NCBI RefSeq assembly: GCF_947381555.1
Contig: NZ_CANCWQ010000001.1
Span: forward strand, 1-64,000
DNA length: 64,000 bases
DNA from: Limosilactobacillus pulli
GTDB lineage: Bacteria > Bacillota > Bacilli > Lactobacillales > Lactobacillaceae
Direction of reading: 5' to 3'
Shown: one piece after another, positions 42,131 through 51,842 of the stretch
How positions within the stretch are numbered: position 1 is the stretch's first letter
Layout: each line of letters begins with the position of its first letter
Position numbers and translations under genes: made by a program
Notes under the pieces: model-generated
Told to the model about the DNA's origin: nothing
Databases searched by the model: none
The model's input: the letters and a program-made list of their open reading frames with translations, nothing else

Positions 42131-44554
42131 TTACATAAAGTACTGTGGTTCCGGATCAATGCTGACCAAGGTATCCTGTCTGCTCTTGGCCTGCGTTTGT
42201 TTCATGACATCAAGCAGCAATTCGTGCAGCTTTTCATCATGCTTGTATTTAACGATAATCTGATAATAGTATCTTCTTTTCATCCGGGCAATTGGCCGTG
42301 GCGTTGGGCCCAAGACAACCGTATCCTTACCCAGACCGGCGTTCAATTGATCTTTGATTGCATAAATCGCCTTGGCAGCTGCATCTTCATCCTCGTTGCT
42401 GGCCATAATACGCACAGTGTAGTAGTAAGGCGGATAACCGGCCTGATAGCGAATGTTCATCTCCGCTTTAAAAAAGTCTTCGTAGTCATGCAATTGAGCA
42501 TAGCGAATCGCGTAGTTATCTGGATTAAACGTCTGAATCACGACATGTCCCGGCTTATCGGCTCTTCCGGCTCGTCCACTAACTTGACTGAGCAGATCAA
42601 ACGTCCGCTCACTAGCCCTAAAGTCTGGTAAATCAAGCCCCGTATCGGCATTCAAGACCCCCACCAAGGTAACATTGGGAAAATCCAGTCCCTTGGCAAT
42701 CATCTGCGTGCCCAATAAAATATCGGCCTGATGGGCACCAAATTCTTTTAAGAGCTTGGCATGCATCCCCTTGTGCCGCGTCGTGTCAACGTCCATGCGA
42801 ATCACACGAGCATTGGGCAGCAGTTTTTGCAATTCGGCAGCGACCTTTTCAGTCCCCGTACCATAGTAGCGAATATGGCAGCCATGACACTGCGGACAGA
42901 CAGAAGGAATTGGCTCTTCATGACCACAGTAGTGACACTTCATGGTATGTGAGTCCATATGCAGGGTCAAAGAAATATCACAATTGGGACATTTCAGCAC
43001 AAAACCACAGTCCCGACACATGATAAATGAAGAAAAGCCCCGGCGATTCAGCATCAAGATACTCTGCTCGCCTTTTTGCAGCCGATCGGTTAATAGACCC
43101 AGCAAGCGATCCGAAAAGTTGGTCTCGCCATTGCGCTGCATTTCCGGGCGCATATCAACGACTTCAACCGGTGGCAACGGCCGCCGATTGACTCGCGTTG
43201 GCATCTTCAATAATTGATAGACACCAGCCAGAGCCCGGGCGCGACTTTCCAGACTGGGCGTGGCCGATCCTAGAACCAATGGCGCGTGATGATATTTAGC
43301 GCGCCAGCTGGCAACGTCGCGGGCATGATAGCGCGGCGTTTCGTCTTGCTTATAGCTGGTTTCGTGCTCTTCATCCATGATAATCAATCCTAGATTTTCT
43401 AATGGTGCAAATACCGCTGAACGGGCACCAACCACGACCTGAGCCTCGCCACGCTCAATACGACGCCATTCGTCATAGCGCTCGCCATCCGAAAGGCTGC
43501 TGTGTAAAACGGCCACACGCTGACCAAAGCGCCGCCGCACACGATTAAACATCTGCGGTGTTAATGAAATCTCCGGCACCAGCAGCAAGGCCGTCTTGCC
43601 CATTTTAATTGCCTTTGCCATCGTCTGCAGATAGACCTCGGTTTTGCCAGATCCGGTAACGCCTTGCAGCAAAAAGGTCTGATTCTGTTTTTGTTCAATG
43701 GCCTGATCGATCTTTGCAACGGCTTGTTTTTGATCGGAATTCAATTTTAACGGCGCATCCAGATGCTGATCATCAGGAATCATGCCGCCTGGCGTTCGGT
43801 AGGCCTCAACGGCGGTTTTCTTAAGCCAGCCACGCTTTTCGCCGATGTTAAACGTTGCCGCCTTTAAACCCGATTGCTGCATCGCCTGCTTTAGTTTAAT
43901 GGTTTTACTATCAAGACTTTGCAGATATGAGATCAACTGCTGCTGGGCATGGGCGTTGGCCCGAATCCCCATCCGCTCGTCTTCATACTGCTCAAACGAC
44001 ATCAAAGGCTGAATCGCCGTTTCTTTTTTGATGCGAGCCCGGTCCTCAACCTGGTATTCAAACGAGACCCTGCCTTGACGCTTGAGCTTAAGCAGCTGAC
44101 TGACGACTTTGGGATCGTTTTGGCATCGTTCAAAGTCCAGTTCATCTTTTCCATGAAATAATTCCAGTGCCGTCTGCTCGTCAATTTCGTCAATAATACG
44201 GACGACCCGATGACTCTTGGCTTTTAAGGCGTTGGGCAGCATCGTGTACAGACACGAGATCCAAAAAGCATAAGTCTGATCGGCCATCCATCGACTCAGT
44301 TTTAAAAGTTCTGGATTGACGACCGGCACCAAATCCATCAGCCCGGCAATTGGCTTGAGCGTCCCATCGTATTCGGTCGGCTGATCGATACCAACGACAA
44401 AGCCCTGTACTTCACGCTTGCCCCGACCAAACGGCACGATTACGCGCATCCCGACTTGAATCTGGTTTTCCAGTCGCTTGGGGATTGCGTACGTATATGG
44501 TTGATCAGTCTGCATCGTTGGTACGTCAACGATTACCTGTGCCAGTTCGGCCAT
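42131..44554 (-). CDS. priA: Primosomal replication protein PriA
   Basis: This 807-residue helicase restarts stalled replication. Motifs: LLQGVTGSGKTEVYLQ, IMDEEHETSYKQDE (DEEH box), LGSATPS, and a zinc module with four CxxC pairs (CRDC, CPNC, CHYC, CPQC at about 525-570). Motif VI reads LLSQVSGRAGRADKPG. It starts directly after the coaBC stop. Confidence 0.98.
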   Translation of the reverse strand: MAELAQVIVDVPTMQTDQPYTYAIPKRLENQIQVGMRVIVPFGRGKREVQGFVVGIDQPTEYDGTLKPIAGLMDLVPVVNPELLKLSRWMADQTYAFWISCLYTMLPNALKAKSHRVVRIIDEIDEQTALELFHGKDELDFERCQNDPKVVSQLLKLKRQGRVSFEYQVEDRARIKKETAIQPLMSFEQYEDERMGIRANAHAQQQLISYLQSLDSKTIKLKQAMQQSGLKAATFNIGEKRGWLKKTAVEAYRTPGGMIPDDQHLDAPLKLNSDQKQAVAKIDQAIEQKQNQTFLLQGVTGSGKTEVYLQTMAKAIKMGKTALLLVPEISLTPQMFNRVRRRFGQRVAVLHSSLSDGERYDEWRRIERGEAQVVVGARSAVFAPLENLGLIIMDEEHETSYKQDETPRYHARDVASWRAKYHHAPLVLGSATPSLESRARALAGVYQLLKMPTRVNRRPLPPVEVVDMRPEMQRNGETNFSDRLLGLLTDRLQKGEQSILMLNRRGFSSFIMCRDCGFVLKCPNCDISLTLHMDSHTMKCHYCGHEEPIPSVCPQCHGCHIRYYGTGTEKVAAELQKLLPNARVIRMDVDTTRHKGMHAKLLKEFGAHQADILLGTQMIAKGLDFPNVTLVGVLNADTGLDLPDFRASERTFDLLSQVSGRAGRADKPGHVVIQTFNPDNYAIRYAQLHDYEDFFKAEMNIRYQAGYPPYYYTVRIMASNEDEDAAAKAIYAIKDQLNAGLGKDTVVLGPTPRPIARMKRRYYYQIIVKYKHDEKLHELLLDVMKQTQAKSRQDTLVSIDPEPQYFM

Positions 44555-45784
44555 CTAATCACCAGCTTTCAACAGTTGATTTGCCAGGTCAACGATTTTT
44601 GCGGCAATTTTTTGCTTGGACTGACGCGGCCATTTTAAAGGTGCCTGGTTCGGCCGCAAAATCGTAACGGCGTTGGCATCTGAGCCAAAACCGATGCCTG
44701 GTTTGGAGACATCGTTAGCCACGATCACATCGGCATGCTTTTTAGCCAACTTGGCATTAGCATTTTGCAAAAGATCGTTAGTTTCGGCCGCAAAACCGAT
44801 CACTGCCTGCCCCGGTTTTTTTTGGGCACCCATCGTAGCCAAAATATCTTCAGTTGGCACTAGATGCAGCGTCAGGGTGCCGTCACCATGCTTTTTGATT
44901 TTTTGATCAGCCAAAACAGCCGGACGAAAATCAGCAACGGCCGCGGCCATGATCAAAGCATCCGCATGGGCAAACTTTTGTGATACGGCGTCAGCCATTG
45001 CCTGCGTAGAAAGCGCTGTTGTAATCGCGATGTTTGGTGATTGCGGCAATTCAACCGAAACGCTGCCGACAATCAATTCAACCTTGGCTCCTGATGCCGC
45101 TGCTGCCTGGGCAATTGCAATCCCCATCTTGCCTGAGGAACGGTTGCCCAAATAGCGAACTGGATCCAATGCCTCTCTGGTACCACCGGCCGTAACTACG
45201 ATTGTCTTACCCTTCAGTTGACCATTGGCAGCCGATGATTGAAGCGGTTGTTTGGTCAAACAGTTTTGTACCTGCTTGACGATCTCAGCTGGTTCTGGCA
45301 TCCGCCCCTTGCCGGCATATCCTTCCGCCAACATACCATCTGCCGGTTCCATAATGATCACGCCGTCTCGTTTAAGCTGAGCAATATTTCTTTGGGTGGC
45401 AGGATTGTTCCACATGTGAACATTCATAGCTGGGACTGCCATCTTGGGCGCACTGGTAGCCAAAAGTGTGGCTGAAACGGCATCGTCAGCCAGTCCATTT
45501 GCCATTTTTGCCAAGATGTTGGCGGTTGCTGGAACCACCAGTGCCAAATCGCTCCAGTCGGCCAGTTCGATATGCGGTACCTGACCATTAAGCGTGGCTG
45601 ACCATTGATCAATCAAAACCGGATGCTTAATCAGAGCTGCCAGAGTCGCTGGCCCAACAAAGCGCGCAGCATTTTTGGTCATCGCCACGCGTACTTCGTG
45701 TCCCTGCTTTTGCAAGCCACGAACAACTTCAACTGCTTTGTAGACGGCAATTCCGCCTGTCATATGCACTGCAATCTTTGCCAT
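44555..45784 (-). CDS. coaBC: Bifunctional phosphopantothenoylcysteine decarboxylase/synthetase
   Basis: This 409-residue protein performs two steps of coenzyme A synthesis. The flavin-dependent CoaC half (about 1-190) has VHMTGGIAVYKAVEVVR and VPAMNVHMWNNPATQRNI. The CoaB half has TAGGTREALDPVRYLGNRSSGKMGIAIA and GFAAETND. The ATG at 45784 follows AAGGGGGC; the longer frame upstream runs into the rpoZ terminator and is not used. Confidence 0.96.
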   Translation of the reverse strand: MAKIAVHMTGGIAVYKAVEVVRGLQKQGHEVRVAMTKNAARFVGPATLAALIKHPVLIDQWSATLNGQVPHIELADWSDLALVVPATANILAKMANGLADDAVSATLLATSAPKMAVPAMNVHMWNNPATQRNIAQLKRDGVIIMEPADGMLAEGYAGKGRMPEPAEIVKQVQNCLTKQPLQSSAANGQLKGKTIVVTAGGTREALDPVRYLGNRSSGKMGIAIAQAAAASGAKVELIVGSVSVELPQSPNIAITTALSTQAMADAVSQKFAHADALIMAAAVADFRPAVLADQKIKKHGDGTLTLHLVPTEDILATMGAQKKPGQAVIGFAAETNDLLQNANAKLAKKHADVIVANDVSKPGIGFGSDANAVTILRPNQAPLKWPRQSKQKIAAKIVDLANQLLKAGD

Positions 45785-45800
45785 GTTTGCCCCCTTGATG

Positions 45801-45845
45801 AAAATAAAAAGAGCAGCACCAAACCCTTGTCTGGTGTCGCTCTTT
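45801..45845 (-). terminator. rpoZ terminator
   Basis: GAGCAGCACCA (45811-45821) pairs with TGGTGTCGCTC (45832-45842) with one internal mismatch, followed on the minus strand by TTTTTATTTT. It partly separates gmk-rpoZ from coaBC. Confidence 0.75.
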
Positions 45846-45856
45846 GGCAGCTGCAA

Positions 45857-46150
45857 CTAGTCTTGCAAGTCTTCCGTATGATCAGTATCAATCGTTACCT
45901 TGCCGGCTTCGATTTCTTCTAGCGCCATCCCGACCGACTTGATTGAGTCGTAGTGATCCAGCAGCAGTGGATGATCTTGTGCCAATTCCTCGGCTGCGTG
46001 GTTGTCCTTTGACTGATCTGCGTTTTCTGCCCGCCACTTGTCTGCACGGTACTTATCGATTTCGTGTGCCCGCTTGCTTGCCAGCATAATCAGCGAGTAG
46101 CGAGAGTCAACGCACTTCAGCAATTCATCGACTGATGGAAAAAGAATCAT
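45857..46150 (-). CDS. rpoZ: RNA polymerase omega subunit
   Basis: This 97-residue protein carries the omega core SVDELLKCVDSRYSLIMLASKRAHEID, then an acidic tail with EIEAGKVTID. It overlaps gmk by four bases (ATGA), so the two are coupled. Confidence 0.95.
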   Translation of the reverse strand: MILFPSVDELLKCVDSRYSLIMLASKRAHEIDKYRADKWRAENADQSKDNHAAEELAQDHPLLLDHYDSIKSVGMALEEIEAGKVTIDTDHTEDLQD

Positions 46151-46767
46151 TTTTCTGAATCTCCTAACATTTCAAGGTAATCCGGCATTACGCGAGGTAC
46201 CCGCAAGCGTTCGGAACGAATGATGTCCTTGATCTTGGTAACGGCATTGTCGACCTGATCGTTAACCACGGCATAGTCGTAGTTTTGCATCATTTGAATC
46301 TCACCGAATGCTTTGTGGATTCGTTTGTTGATGACCTCCATGCTGTCGGTGCCACGATGGATCAAGCGCTGACGCAATTCCATCAGGTCCGGCGGCGTAA
46401 GAAAAATGAAGACGCCATCAGGACACTTGGAGCGAACCTGCATGGCACCGTTGACTTCAATTTCCAAGAAGACATCTTTACCTTCATCTAGCGTATCATT
46501 TATATATTTTAAAGGGGTGCCGTAATAATTGTCAACATACTTGGCATATTCCAGCATCTGCCCTTCGCGAATGTGCTGCTCGAACTCTTCTTTTGATACA
46601 AAGAAGTAGTCCTTGCCATTGACCTCACCTGGCCGTGGCTGCCGCGTCGTCATTGAGACTGAGTATTGAAAATCATTGCCAGGCTGACTAAACAGCGCCT
46701 TTCTAACTGTTCCCTTACCAACGCCTGATGGACCAGACAAAACAATCAGCATTCCTCGCTTGCTCAT
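46147..46767 (-). CDS. gmk: Guanylate kinase
   Basis: This 206-residue enzyme phosphorylates GMP to GDP. It has LIVLSGPSGVGKGTVRKALF (P loop), the GMP-binding SVSMTTRQPRPGEVNGKDYFF and TPPDLMELRQRLIHRGTD (lid). It is the first gene of the gmk-rpoZ unit. Confidence 0.98.
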   Translation of the reverse strand: MSKRGMLIVLSGPSGVGKGTVRKALFSQPGNDFQYSVSMTTRQPRPGEVNGKDYFFVSKEEFEQHIREGQMLEYAKYVDNYYGTPLKYINDTLDEGKDVFLEIEVNGAMQVRSKCPDGVFIFLTPPDLMELRQRLIHRGTDSMEVINKRIHKAFGEIQMMQNYDYAVVNDQVDNAVTKIKDIIRSERLRVPRVMPDYLEMLGDSEK

Positions 46768-47077
46768 ATTGCTTCCATACCTTCTTTTCTCATTGCTCTT
46801 TTAATGATTAATGATAACATATTCTGCTTTGGTTTCGCGCATAAATTTAGCGATCATGTGGCATGAATCTGTATTTTCAATTACTGCGGCTGCCCAATGC
46901 CAGTTAAAAATTTAGACGATCCGGTTCGTTTTTCAAGCCAATGGCGAACCCTCAAATGACAAAACCTTCAAACTAAACGAGATCGTTTTTCACTAATGAA
47001 AGATAGCCAAACAGCCTGTCATTAAATGAATCTAACATGATCTCAGCACTATTAAAAAATTAATTGGAATTTACTGC
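46768..47077. other. Intergenic stretch between two divergent units
   Basis: The stretch holds the unmarked promoter of gmk on the minus strand. I see no gene, no clear hairpin and no RNA signature in it. Confidence 0.6.
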
Positions 47078-47127
47078 TTGCGTTTTTGAACACTTGTTCG
47101 TATACTATAGTCACAAACGAGTGTTCG
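47078..47127 (+). promoter_or_regulatory. SOS promoter with two LexA boxes
   Basis: TTGCGT (47078-47083) and TATACT (47101-47106) are 17 bases apart. GAAC-ACTT-GTTCG (47088-47100) fills the spacer, a perfect match to the Gram-positive LexA box GAACN4GTTC. A second site, AAAC-GAGT-GTTCG (47115-47127), one mismatch, lies just downstream of the transcription start. Confidence 0.85.
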
Positions 47128-47138
47128 GAGGAATGATC

Positions 47139-47480
47139 ATGCAAAATCAGCGGCAATCTATCATCAATCGTAGTACCAAAATTATCTCGCAAGGTCTGCA
47201 CCACTTGTTCGAGCCAATTGAGTTCGCCCCAATTCCAGACCTGCTGAATCCCCAACCAGATTTTCAAAGGAAGCTTTTTATAAAAAAGGCCCTGGCTGAT
47301 CACTTGTTGGTCTATGTGCAGCTGATGCCCAAAACCGCTGCCGGCCAACCAGTCGAAGCCCGTGGCTATTTAAAGTCGTTTGGTCAGAACCGCTACCTGA
47401 TTCAATCAAAAAATCTTTCCTACTTCTTTGATTTTGATCAATTACGCTACATTGCCCATCCCGTTAGAGGTCGGGAATAA
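47139..47480 (+). CDS. SOS-controlled small protein of unknown function (YolD-like?)
   Basis: This 113-residue protein starts at the ATG at 47139, 8 bases after CGGAGG. It has a polar N-terminal half (MQNQRQSIINRSTKII) and a beta-rich second half (LLVYVQLMPKTAAGQPVEARGYL, LSYFFDFDQLRYIAHPV) that recalls YolD-like proteins found beside translesion polymerases. The likeness is from memory and weak. The double LexA box shows DNA-damage control, but no polymerase gene follows; it is a single gene with its own terminator. Confidence 0.8.
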   Translation: MQNQRQSIINRSTKIISQGLHHLFEPIEFAPIPDLLNPQPDFQRKLFIKKALADHLLVYVQLMPKTAAGQPVEARGYLKSFGQNRYLIQSKNLSYFFDFDQLRYIAHPVRGRE

Positions 47481-47497
47481 AGTCCGAAAATAGAAAA

Positions 47498-47543
47498 AAG
47501 GCTGAAGATTGCGTCATCCAAAACGTTGATCTTCAGCCTTTTA
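47498..47543 (+). terminator. Terminator after the SOS gene
   Basis: AAGGCTGAAGAT (47498-47509) and ATCTTCAGCCTT (47529-47540) are perfect 12-bp arms flanked by A- and T-runs, so it can act on both strands. Confidence 0.85.
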
Positions 47544-47645
47544 TAATCACTAGAACAATTACTTTTTCCAACTTCTTTTATTTATTACGGAACGATTTAC
47601 AACATATGTCTTATTACGGAATATCTCGCTTAAATAAACTACAAC

Positions 47646-47681
47646 ATGTAGATTGTCATCTACATTTAGTAATGTTATATT
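47646..47681 (+). promoter_or_regulatory. Promoter and operator of the TetR/MMPL operon
   Basis: TTGTCA (47653-47658) and TATATT (47676-47681) are 17 bases apart. ATGTAGAT-TGTC-ATCTACAT (47646-47665) is a perfect 8-bp dyad covering the -35, the expected site for the TetR protein. Two copies of TTATTACGGAA lie further upstream. Confidence 0.8.
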
Positions 47682-47712
47682 ATTCTGGTTAAAAAAGTAA
47701 AGGAGGGATTTC

Positions 47713-48282
47713 ATGACAAAGCGACGAACCCTTGATCGGGAAAAAGTACTTGCTACTGCTGAAAAATTAGCCGATGAACAAGGGCTTGAAGCTTTAACCA
47801 TGCCCAATCTGGCTAAGGCACTCGATATTCGCTCGCAATCGCTTTATAACTACGTTGCCAACCGCGAAGAAATGGTGTCGCTGACTGGTGCTCGGTTGAT
47901 GCAGCAAATGTACCGGCGGGTCGTTGATGGCATTATCGGCCTTTCCGGTTCCAAAGCCTACTTGAAATTCGCGGATATCATTCGTGATTTTTTGTTGGCT
48001 CATGCCTCTTTATCCGCAATTTTGTACCATGCCCAGCGTTTCTCGACTGACTCGGCAATGTATCACGAAATCAAGCGAATGATCAAACTGGTGGATCAAG
48101 TCGTCGATGTTGATGGCAACCGGCTGATTTCATCGCATGTGTTGGTAGGTGCCGTTTTAGGCTATATTTTCCTTGAAACGGCACCGCTCTACCAAGATGA
48201 GGATGAAGAAACCGCCACTGCAAATTACCATCAAATGCTTTTTCGGCTGATCGACCCGGTTGAAAAAGCCTCGGGCATGTAA
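47713..48282 (+). CDS. TetR-family repressor
   Basis: This 189-residue regulator has a TetR helix-turn-helix at the N-terminus (REKVLATAEKLADEQGLEAL, then MPNLAKALDIRSQSLYNYVANREEM) and a ligand-binding C-terminal domain of the WHG type (DGIIGLSGSKAYLKFADIIRDFLLAHASL). AAAGGAGGG precedes the ATG. It lies 54 bases before the MMPL gene and probably represses both. Confidence 0.93.
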   Translation: MTKRRTLDREKVLATAEKLADEQGLEALTMPNLAKALDIRSQSLYNYVANREEMVSLTGARLMQQMYRRVVDGIIGLSGSKAYLKFADIIRDFLLAHASLSAILYHAQRFSTDSAMYHEIKRMIKLVDQVVDVDGNRLISSHVLVGAVLGYIFLETAPLYQDEDEETATANYHQMLFRLIDPVEKASGM

Positions 48283-48336
48283 GCTGCAATTTTTGTACAT
48301 TATTTTTTATATAAATAGGTAAGGAGAAATTTTGAG

Positions 48337-51300
48337 ATGCGATTTATTAAAAACCACGTTGGATCCTTGATCGCGTGGATTCTCATCGTTGTGATCTCGA
48401 TCTTCATGCTGCCTAATGTCAATCAATTAACGCGTGAGCACTCGACAATCTCACTGCCTGCTAACGTGCAAAGTGAGGTTGCCAGTACGATTGGCAATCA
48501 TTGGGGACATCATCAAAACAACACTTATCAAGTCGTTGCCGTCTTTAACAATAAAAACGGCGCGATGTCTAAATCGGATCAAAAAAACGTCAATAAGACG
48601 ATCCGCTACTTAAAACGGCATAAATCCGAACTGGGCATTAAGTCCATGTTGACCCCATATGAAAACTCGGCTACCAAGAAGAACCTGATCTCTAAGGACA
48701 AGACCACTGAACTGGTCCAAATGAACGTTTCGAAAAAAGAAACCGTTTCAAACATCAACAAAAAATTAACCAAAGCCGTCAAGACCAATGGCATTCGGAC
48801 CTACATTACTGGGGCCGATATCCTGCAAGACGACTTTTCCGGAGCTATTCAAGAAGGGATCAAGAAGACTGAGGTCATCTCGGTTATCTTCATCTTTATT
48901 GTCTTGATACTGGTCTTTAGGTCACCGATCGTTCCATTGATCTCACTGTTGACGGTTGGGGTTTCGTTCATTACTGCCTTTTCAATCGTTACCAACTTGG
49001 TTAAGAACTTTAATTTCCCATTCAGCAACTTCACCCAGGTCTTTATGGTTATCGTTTTGTTTGGGATCGGGACCGACTACAACATTTTGCTCTATGATCG
49101 GTTCAAAGCCAACCTGGGGAATGGAATGGATAAGTTTGAAGCCGCCAAAAATGCCCAGTGGAATGCCGGCAAGACGATTTTAATGTCGGGATCTTCCATT
49201 TTGATTGGTTTCTCAGCCCTGGGTCTAGCCCGCTTCTCGGTTTACAAATCAGCATCCGGGGTTGCCATCGGGGTTGCCGTTTTGCTGATCGTTTTGCTGA
49301 CGTTAAACATGTTCTTTATGACGACCATGGGCAAGACCATGTTCTGGCCGGTCAAGACATTCAATGGTGAAACAGAAAGTCCATTCTGGCGCTTCTTGTC
49401 CAAGCATTCCCTAGCCCACCCAATCATTGCATTGGTCTTGGTATTGGCTGCTCTTTCGCCATTTTACTTCACTTATCAAAACAAGCTGAACTATGACGAT
49501 ACGGCCGAAATTTCTGACTCAACGCCATCCAAGCAAGGATTCCTGGTTGTACAAAAGCACTTCTCTAAAGGGACGGCTGAACCGGCTACCCTTTACATCA
49601 AGTCCAACCACACGCTGGATAATGAAAAAGATCTGAAGCTGATCGACCAGTTAACGGAACAGATCAAACATACCAAGGGCGTTAAGACCGTGGCTTCCGT
49701 TACTCAGCCGTCTGGTTCCAAGATCAAAAAGCTTTACGTTACTAGTCAAATGAAGACGGTCAACAATGGCGTCTCCACGGCACGTAACGGGATCAGCAAA
49801 TTAAGCGCCGGCAGTCAGCAGATGACAAATGGGCTTAACTCGGCCGCAACTGGTACCAACCAGCTGAATAGCGGGATCAACTCCGCGGCTACTGGTGCCA
49901 ATCAACTGACTTCCGGTCTGGCGCAGCTTAGTTCTGGCGGCAACCAAATGACGAATGGTTTAAACCAGCTTAGTGCCGGCAGCCAGCAGTTGGTCAACGG
50001 CATGAACCAGATGAGCCAGCAGCTCAGTTCCCAATTGACCGGCGCCAATGCCTCGCAGCTGCAGCAGCTGGAAAGCGGTCTGCCACAGATCAATAATGGG
50101 ATCCAACAGCTGAACAGCGCTCTGCAGAGTCAAGGAACGTCAATTGATACGACTGGCATTCAAAACAACCTGCAAAACGTTGCCAGCCAGGCTCAAATCA
50201 TCGGTGATCAACTGACGCAAGCCGGCAACACCTTAAAGAGCATTCAAGGAGCTACCAGTTCTTCTAGTTCAGCCAGCCTTAGCTCGATTATGACCCAGTT
50301 TAAGGCTGCGGAAAGTCAAGCCAACCTGAACGATCAGCAAAAAGCCGTGATGGAAGGTGCCATGCAGCAGATTCTTGGCGGTATTCAAAGCCAGATTGCC
50401 TCTCAGACCAACAGTCAAACCAGTGCTTTGAGCAGTCAGCTGCAAAGCGTGGCTCAAAACCTGCAGGCGGCTGGCAATGCGGACAAGTCACTGGCTGGCT
50501 CACTGCAAAACGTCGCCGGTTCGGCATCCAGCCTGCAAAATCTCAGCACCCAGGTTGCAACGCTGAAGGTTCAGGTTGCTCAATTGGCCCAAGCCTCTAA
50601 CGTTGCGCTGCCAGGTGCCGTTTCAGCCTTGCAGCAGTTAACCAGCGGTCTCAACCAGATTCAAAGTGCGCTGGGTCAAGGTACCAGTGCTTTAGGTCAA
50701 CTAAACACTGGGATCAATAAGCTGGCAGCCGCATCGCCACAGTTAAGCAACGGCATCAACTCAGCCTACTCTGGCAGCCAACAGCTCAGCTCCGGTATGG
50801 GACAGCTCAGTTCCGGCAGTCTGCAGCTTAACACCGGCATCAACAAGCTGGCTCAAAGCTCGCCGCAGATCACCAACGGCCTTAACCAGCTGAACTCTGG
50901 GCTGGCATCTGGTCAAGGCTATCTGACAGGCCTGCAAAAGTCAGCAGCTGCTGAAACCTTCTATATTCCAAAGTCGGTTCTGCACAGCAAGACCTTTAAG
51001 CCGGCAATTGACAACTACATGTCATCCAACCGCAAGATCACCAAGATTACGATTGTCTTTGACACCAATCCTAGTGACGAAAAAGCCACAAAGGATGCCG
51101 AAAACATCTCCAACATGGCTCGCAAGTCATTGAAAGGCACTGCTCTTAACAACGCCACGGTTGCCATGGGCGGTCAGTCTTCACGGATCAACGACATTAA
51201 GAACACGGCCAGCGGCGACTTTGTGCGGACCGCAGCCATCATGCTGATTGGGATTGGCATTGCACTGATCCTGATCACGCATTCACTGCTGCAGCCAGTC

Positions 51301-51750
51301 TACATTCTGGGTTCGCTGTTGTTGGCCTACATTTCCTCACTGTCAATCAACCACTGGCTGGTCGGTATCTTCATGCACCGCAGCATGTTGGCTTGGAATA
51401 CGCCGTTCTTTAGCTTCATCATGCTGATTGCCCTAGGGGTTGACTACAGTATCTTCTTGATGACGCGTTATCGTGAAATCGACGAAAACAAGTATCTGCC
51501 AGGCGAACGAATCTACTATGCCTGTGCAATCATCGGGACCGTCGTTATCAGTGCCGCTATCATCTTGAGTGGTACGTTTGCTGCTTTGATTCCATCTGGC
51601 ATTCCAACGCTGATTGAAGTTGCCATGACGGTGATCGTTGGTCTGATTATCTTGGTAATCATCTTGCCAATCGTTATGACCAGCACGATCTACTTGAGCT
51701 ATCCAATTCGTAATCACGTCAAGGATAATCAAAACAAGCGCAAAGATTAA
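48337..51750 (+). CDS. MMPL/RND-family transporter with a 400-residue repeat insert
   Basis: This 1137-residue membrane protein has two MMPL domains. The first has TM1 near 10-27 and a block of five segments near 180-345 with GIGTDYNILLYDRFK (proton-relay region). The second ends with segments near 965-1130 and GVDYSIFLMTRYRE. Between about 468 and 868 is a large extracellular region made of short repeats such as NGLNQLSAGSQQL and NSGINSAATGANQL, which should form long coiled or rod-like helices. It likely exports lipids, toxic compounds or peptides; the substrate is unknown. It is co-transcribed with the TetR gene. Confidence 0.92.
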   Translation: MRFIKNHVGSLIAWILIVVISIFMLPNVNQLTREHSTISLPANVQSEVASTIGNHWGHHQNNTYQVVAVFNNKNGAMSKSDQKNVNKTIRYLKRHKSELGIKSMLTPYENSATKKNLISKDKTTELVQMNVSKKETVSNINKKLTKAVKTNGIRTYITGADILQDDFSGAIQEGIKKTEVISVIFIFIVLILVFRSPIVPLISLLTVGVSFITAFSIVTNLVKNFNFPFSNFTQVFMVIVLFGIGTDYNILLYDRFKANLGNGMDKFEAAKNAQWNAGKTILMSGSSILIGFSALGLARFSVYKSASGVAIGVAVLLIVLLTLNMFFMTTMGKTMFWPVKTFNGETESPFWRFLSKHSLAHPIIALVLVLAALSPFYFTYQNKLNYDDTAEISDSTPSKQGFLVVQKHFSKGTAEPATLYIKSNHTLDNEKDLKLIDQLTEQIKHTKGVKTVASVTQPSGSKIKKLYVTSQMKTVNNGVSTARNGISKLSAGSQQMTNGLNSAATGTNQLNSGINSAATGANQLTSGLAQLSSGGNQMTNGLNQLSAGSQQLVNGMNQMSQQLSSQLTGANASQLQQLESGLPQINNGIQQLNSALQSQGTSIDTTGIQNNLQNVASQAQIIGDQLTQAGNTLKSIQGATSSSSSASLSSIMTQFKAAESQANLNDQQKAVMEGAMQQILGGIQSQIASQTNSQTSALSSQLQSVAQNLQAAGNADKSLAGSLQNVAGSASSLQNLSTQVATLKVQVAQLAQASNVALPGAVSALQQLTSGLNQIQSALGQGTSALGQLNTGINKLAAASPQLSNGINSAYSGSQQLSSGMGQLSSGSLQLNTGINKLAQSSPQITNGLNQLNSGLASGQGYLTGLQKSAAAETFYIPKSVLHSKTFKPAIDNYMSSNRKITKITIVFDTNPSDEKATKDAENISNMARKSLKGTALNNATVAMGGQSSRINDIKNTASGDFVRTAAIMLIGIGIALILITHSLLQPVYILGSLLLAYISSLSINHWLVGIFMHRSMLAWNTPFFSFIMLIALGVDYSIFLMTRYREIDENKYLPGERIYYACAIIGTVVISAAIILSGTFAALIPSGIPTLIEVAMTVIVGLIILVIILPIVMTSTIYLSYPIRNHVKDNQNKRKD

Positions 51751-51763
51751 TCAAGCATAAATC

Positions 51764-51796
51764 AAAAGAGCTCGCTGACTGGCGGGCTCTTTTCTT
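51764..51796 (+). terminator. Terminator of the TetR/MMPL operon
   Basis: AAGAGCTCGC pairs with GCGGGCTCTT (one mismatch) around a 6-base loop, followed by TTC-TT, just after the MMPL stop. Confidence 0.7.
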
Positions 51797-51842
51797 ATAT
51801 CGACATCCGGAAATTCGGCAGTCCCAATGTCCCAATACTGAG

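Noticed and set aside
49741..50940. Adhesin or phage-tail fibre fused to the exporter
   Set aside because: The repeat region lies between two MMPL domains in one unbroken frame and fits the known loop position of this family.
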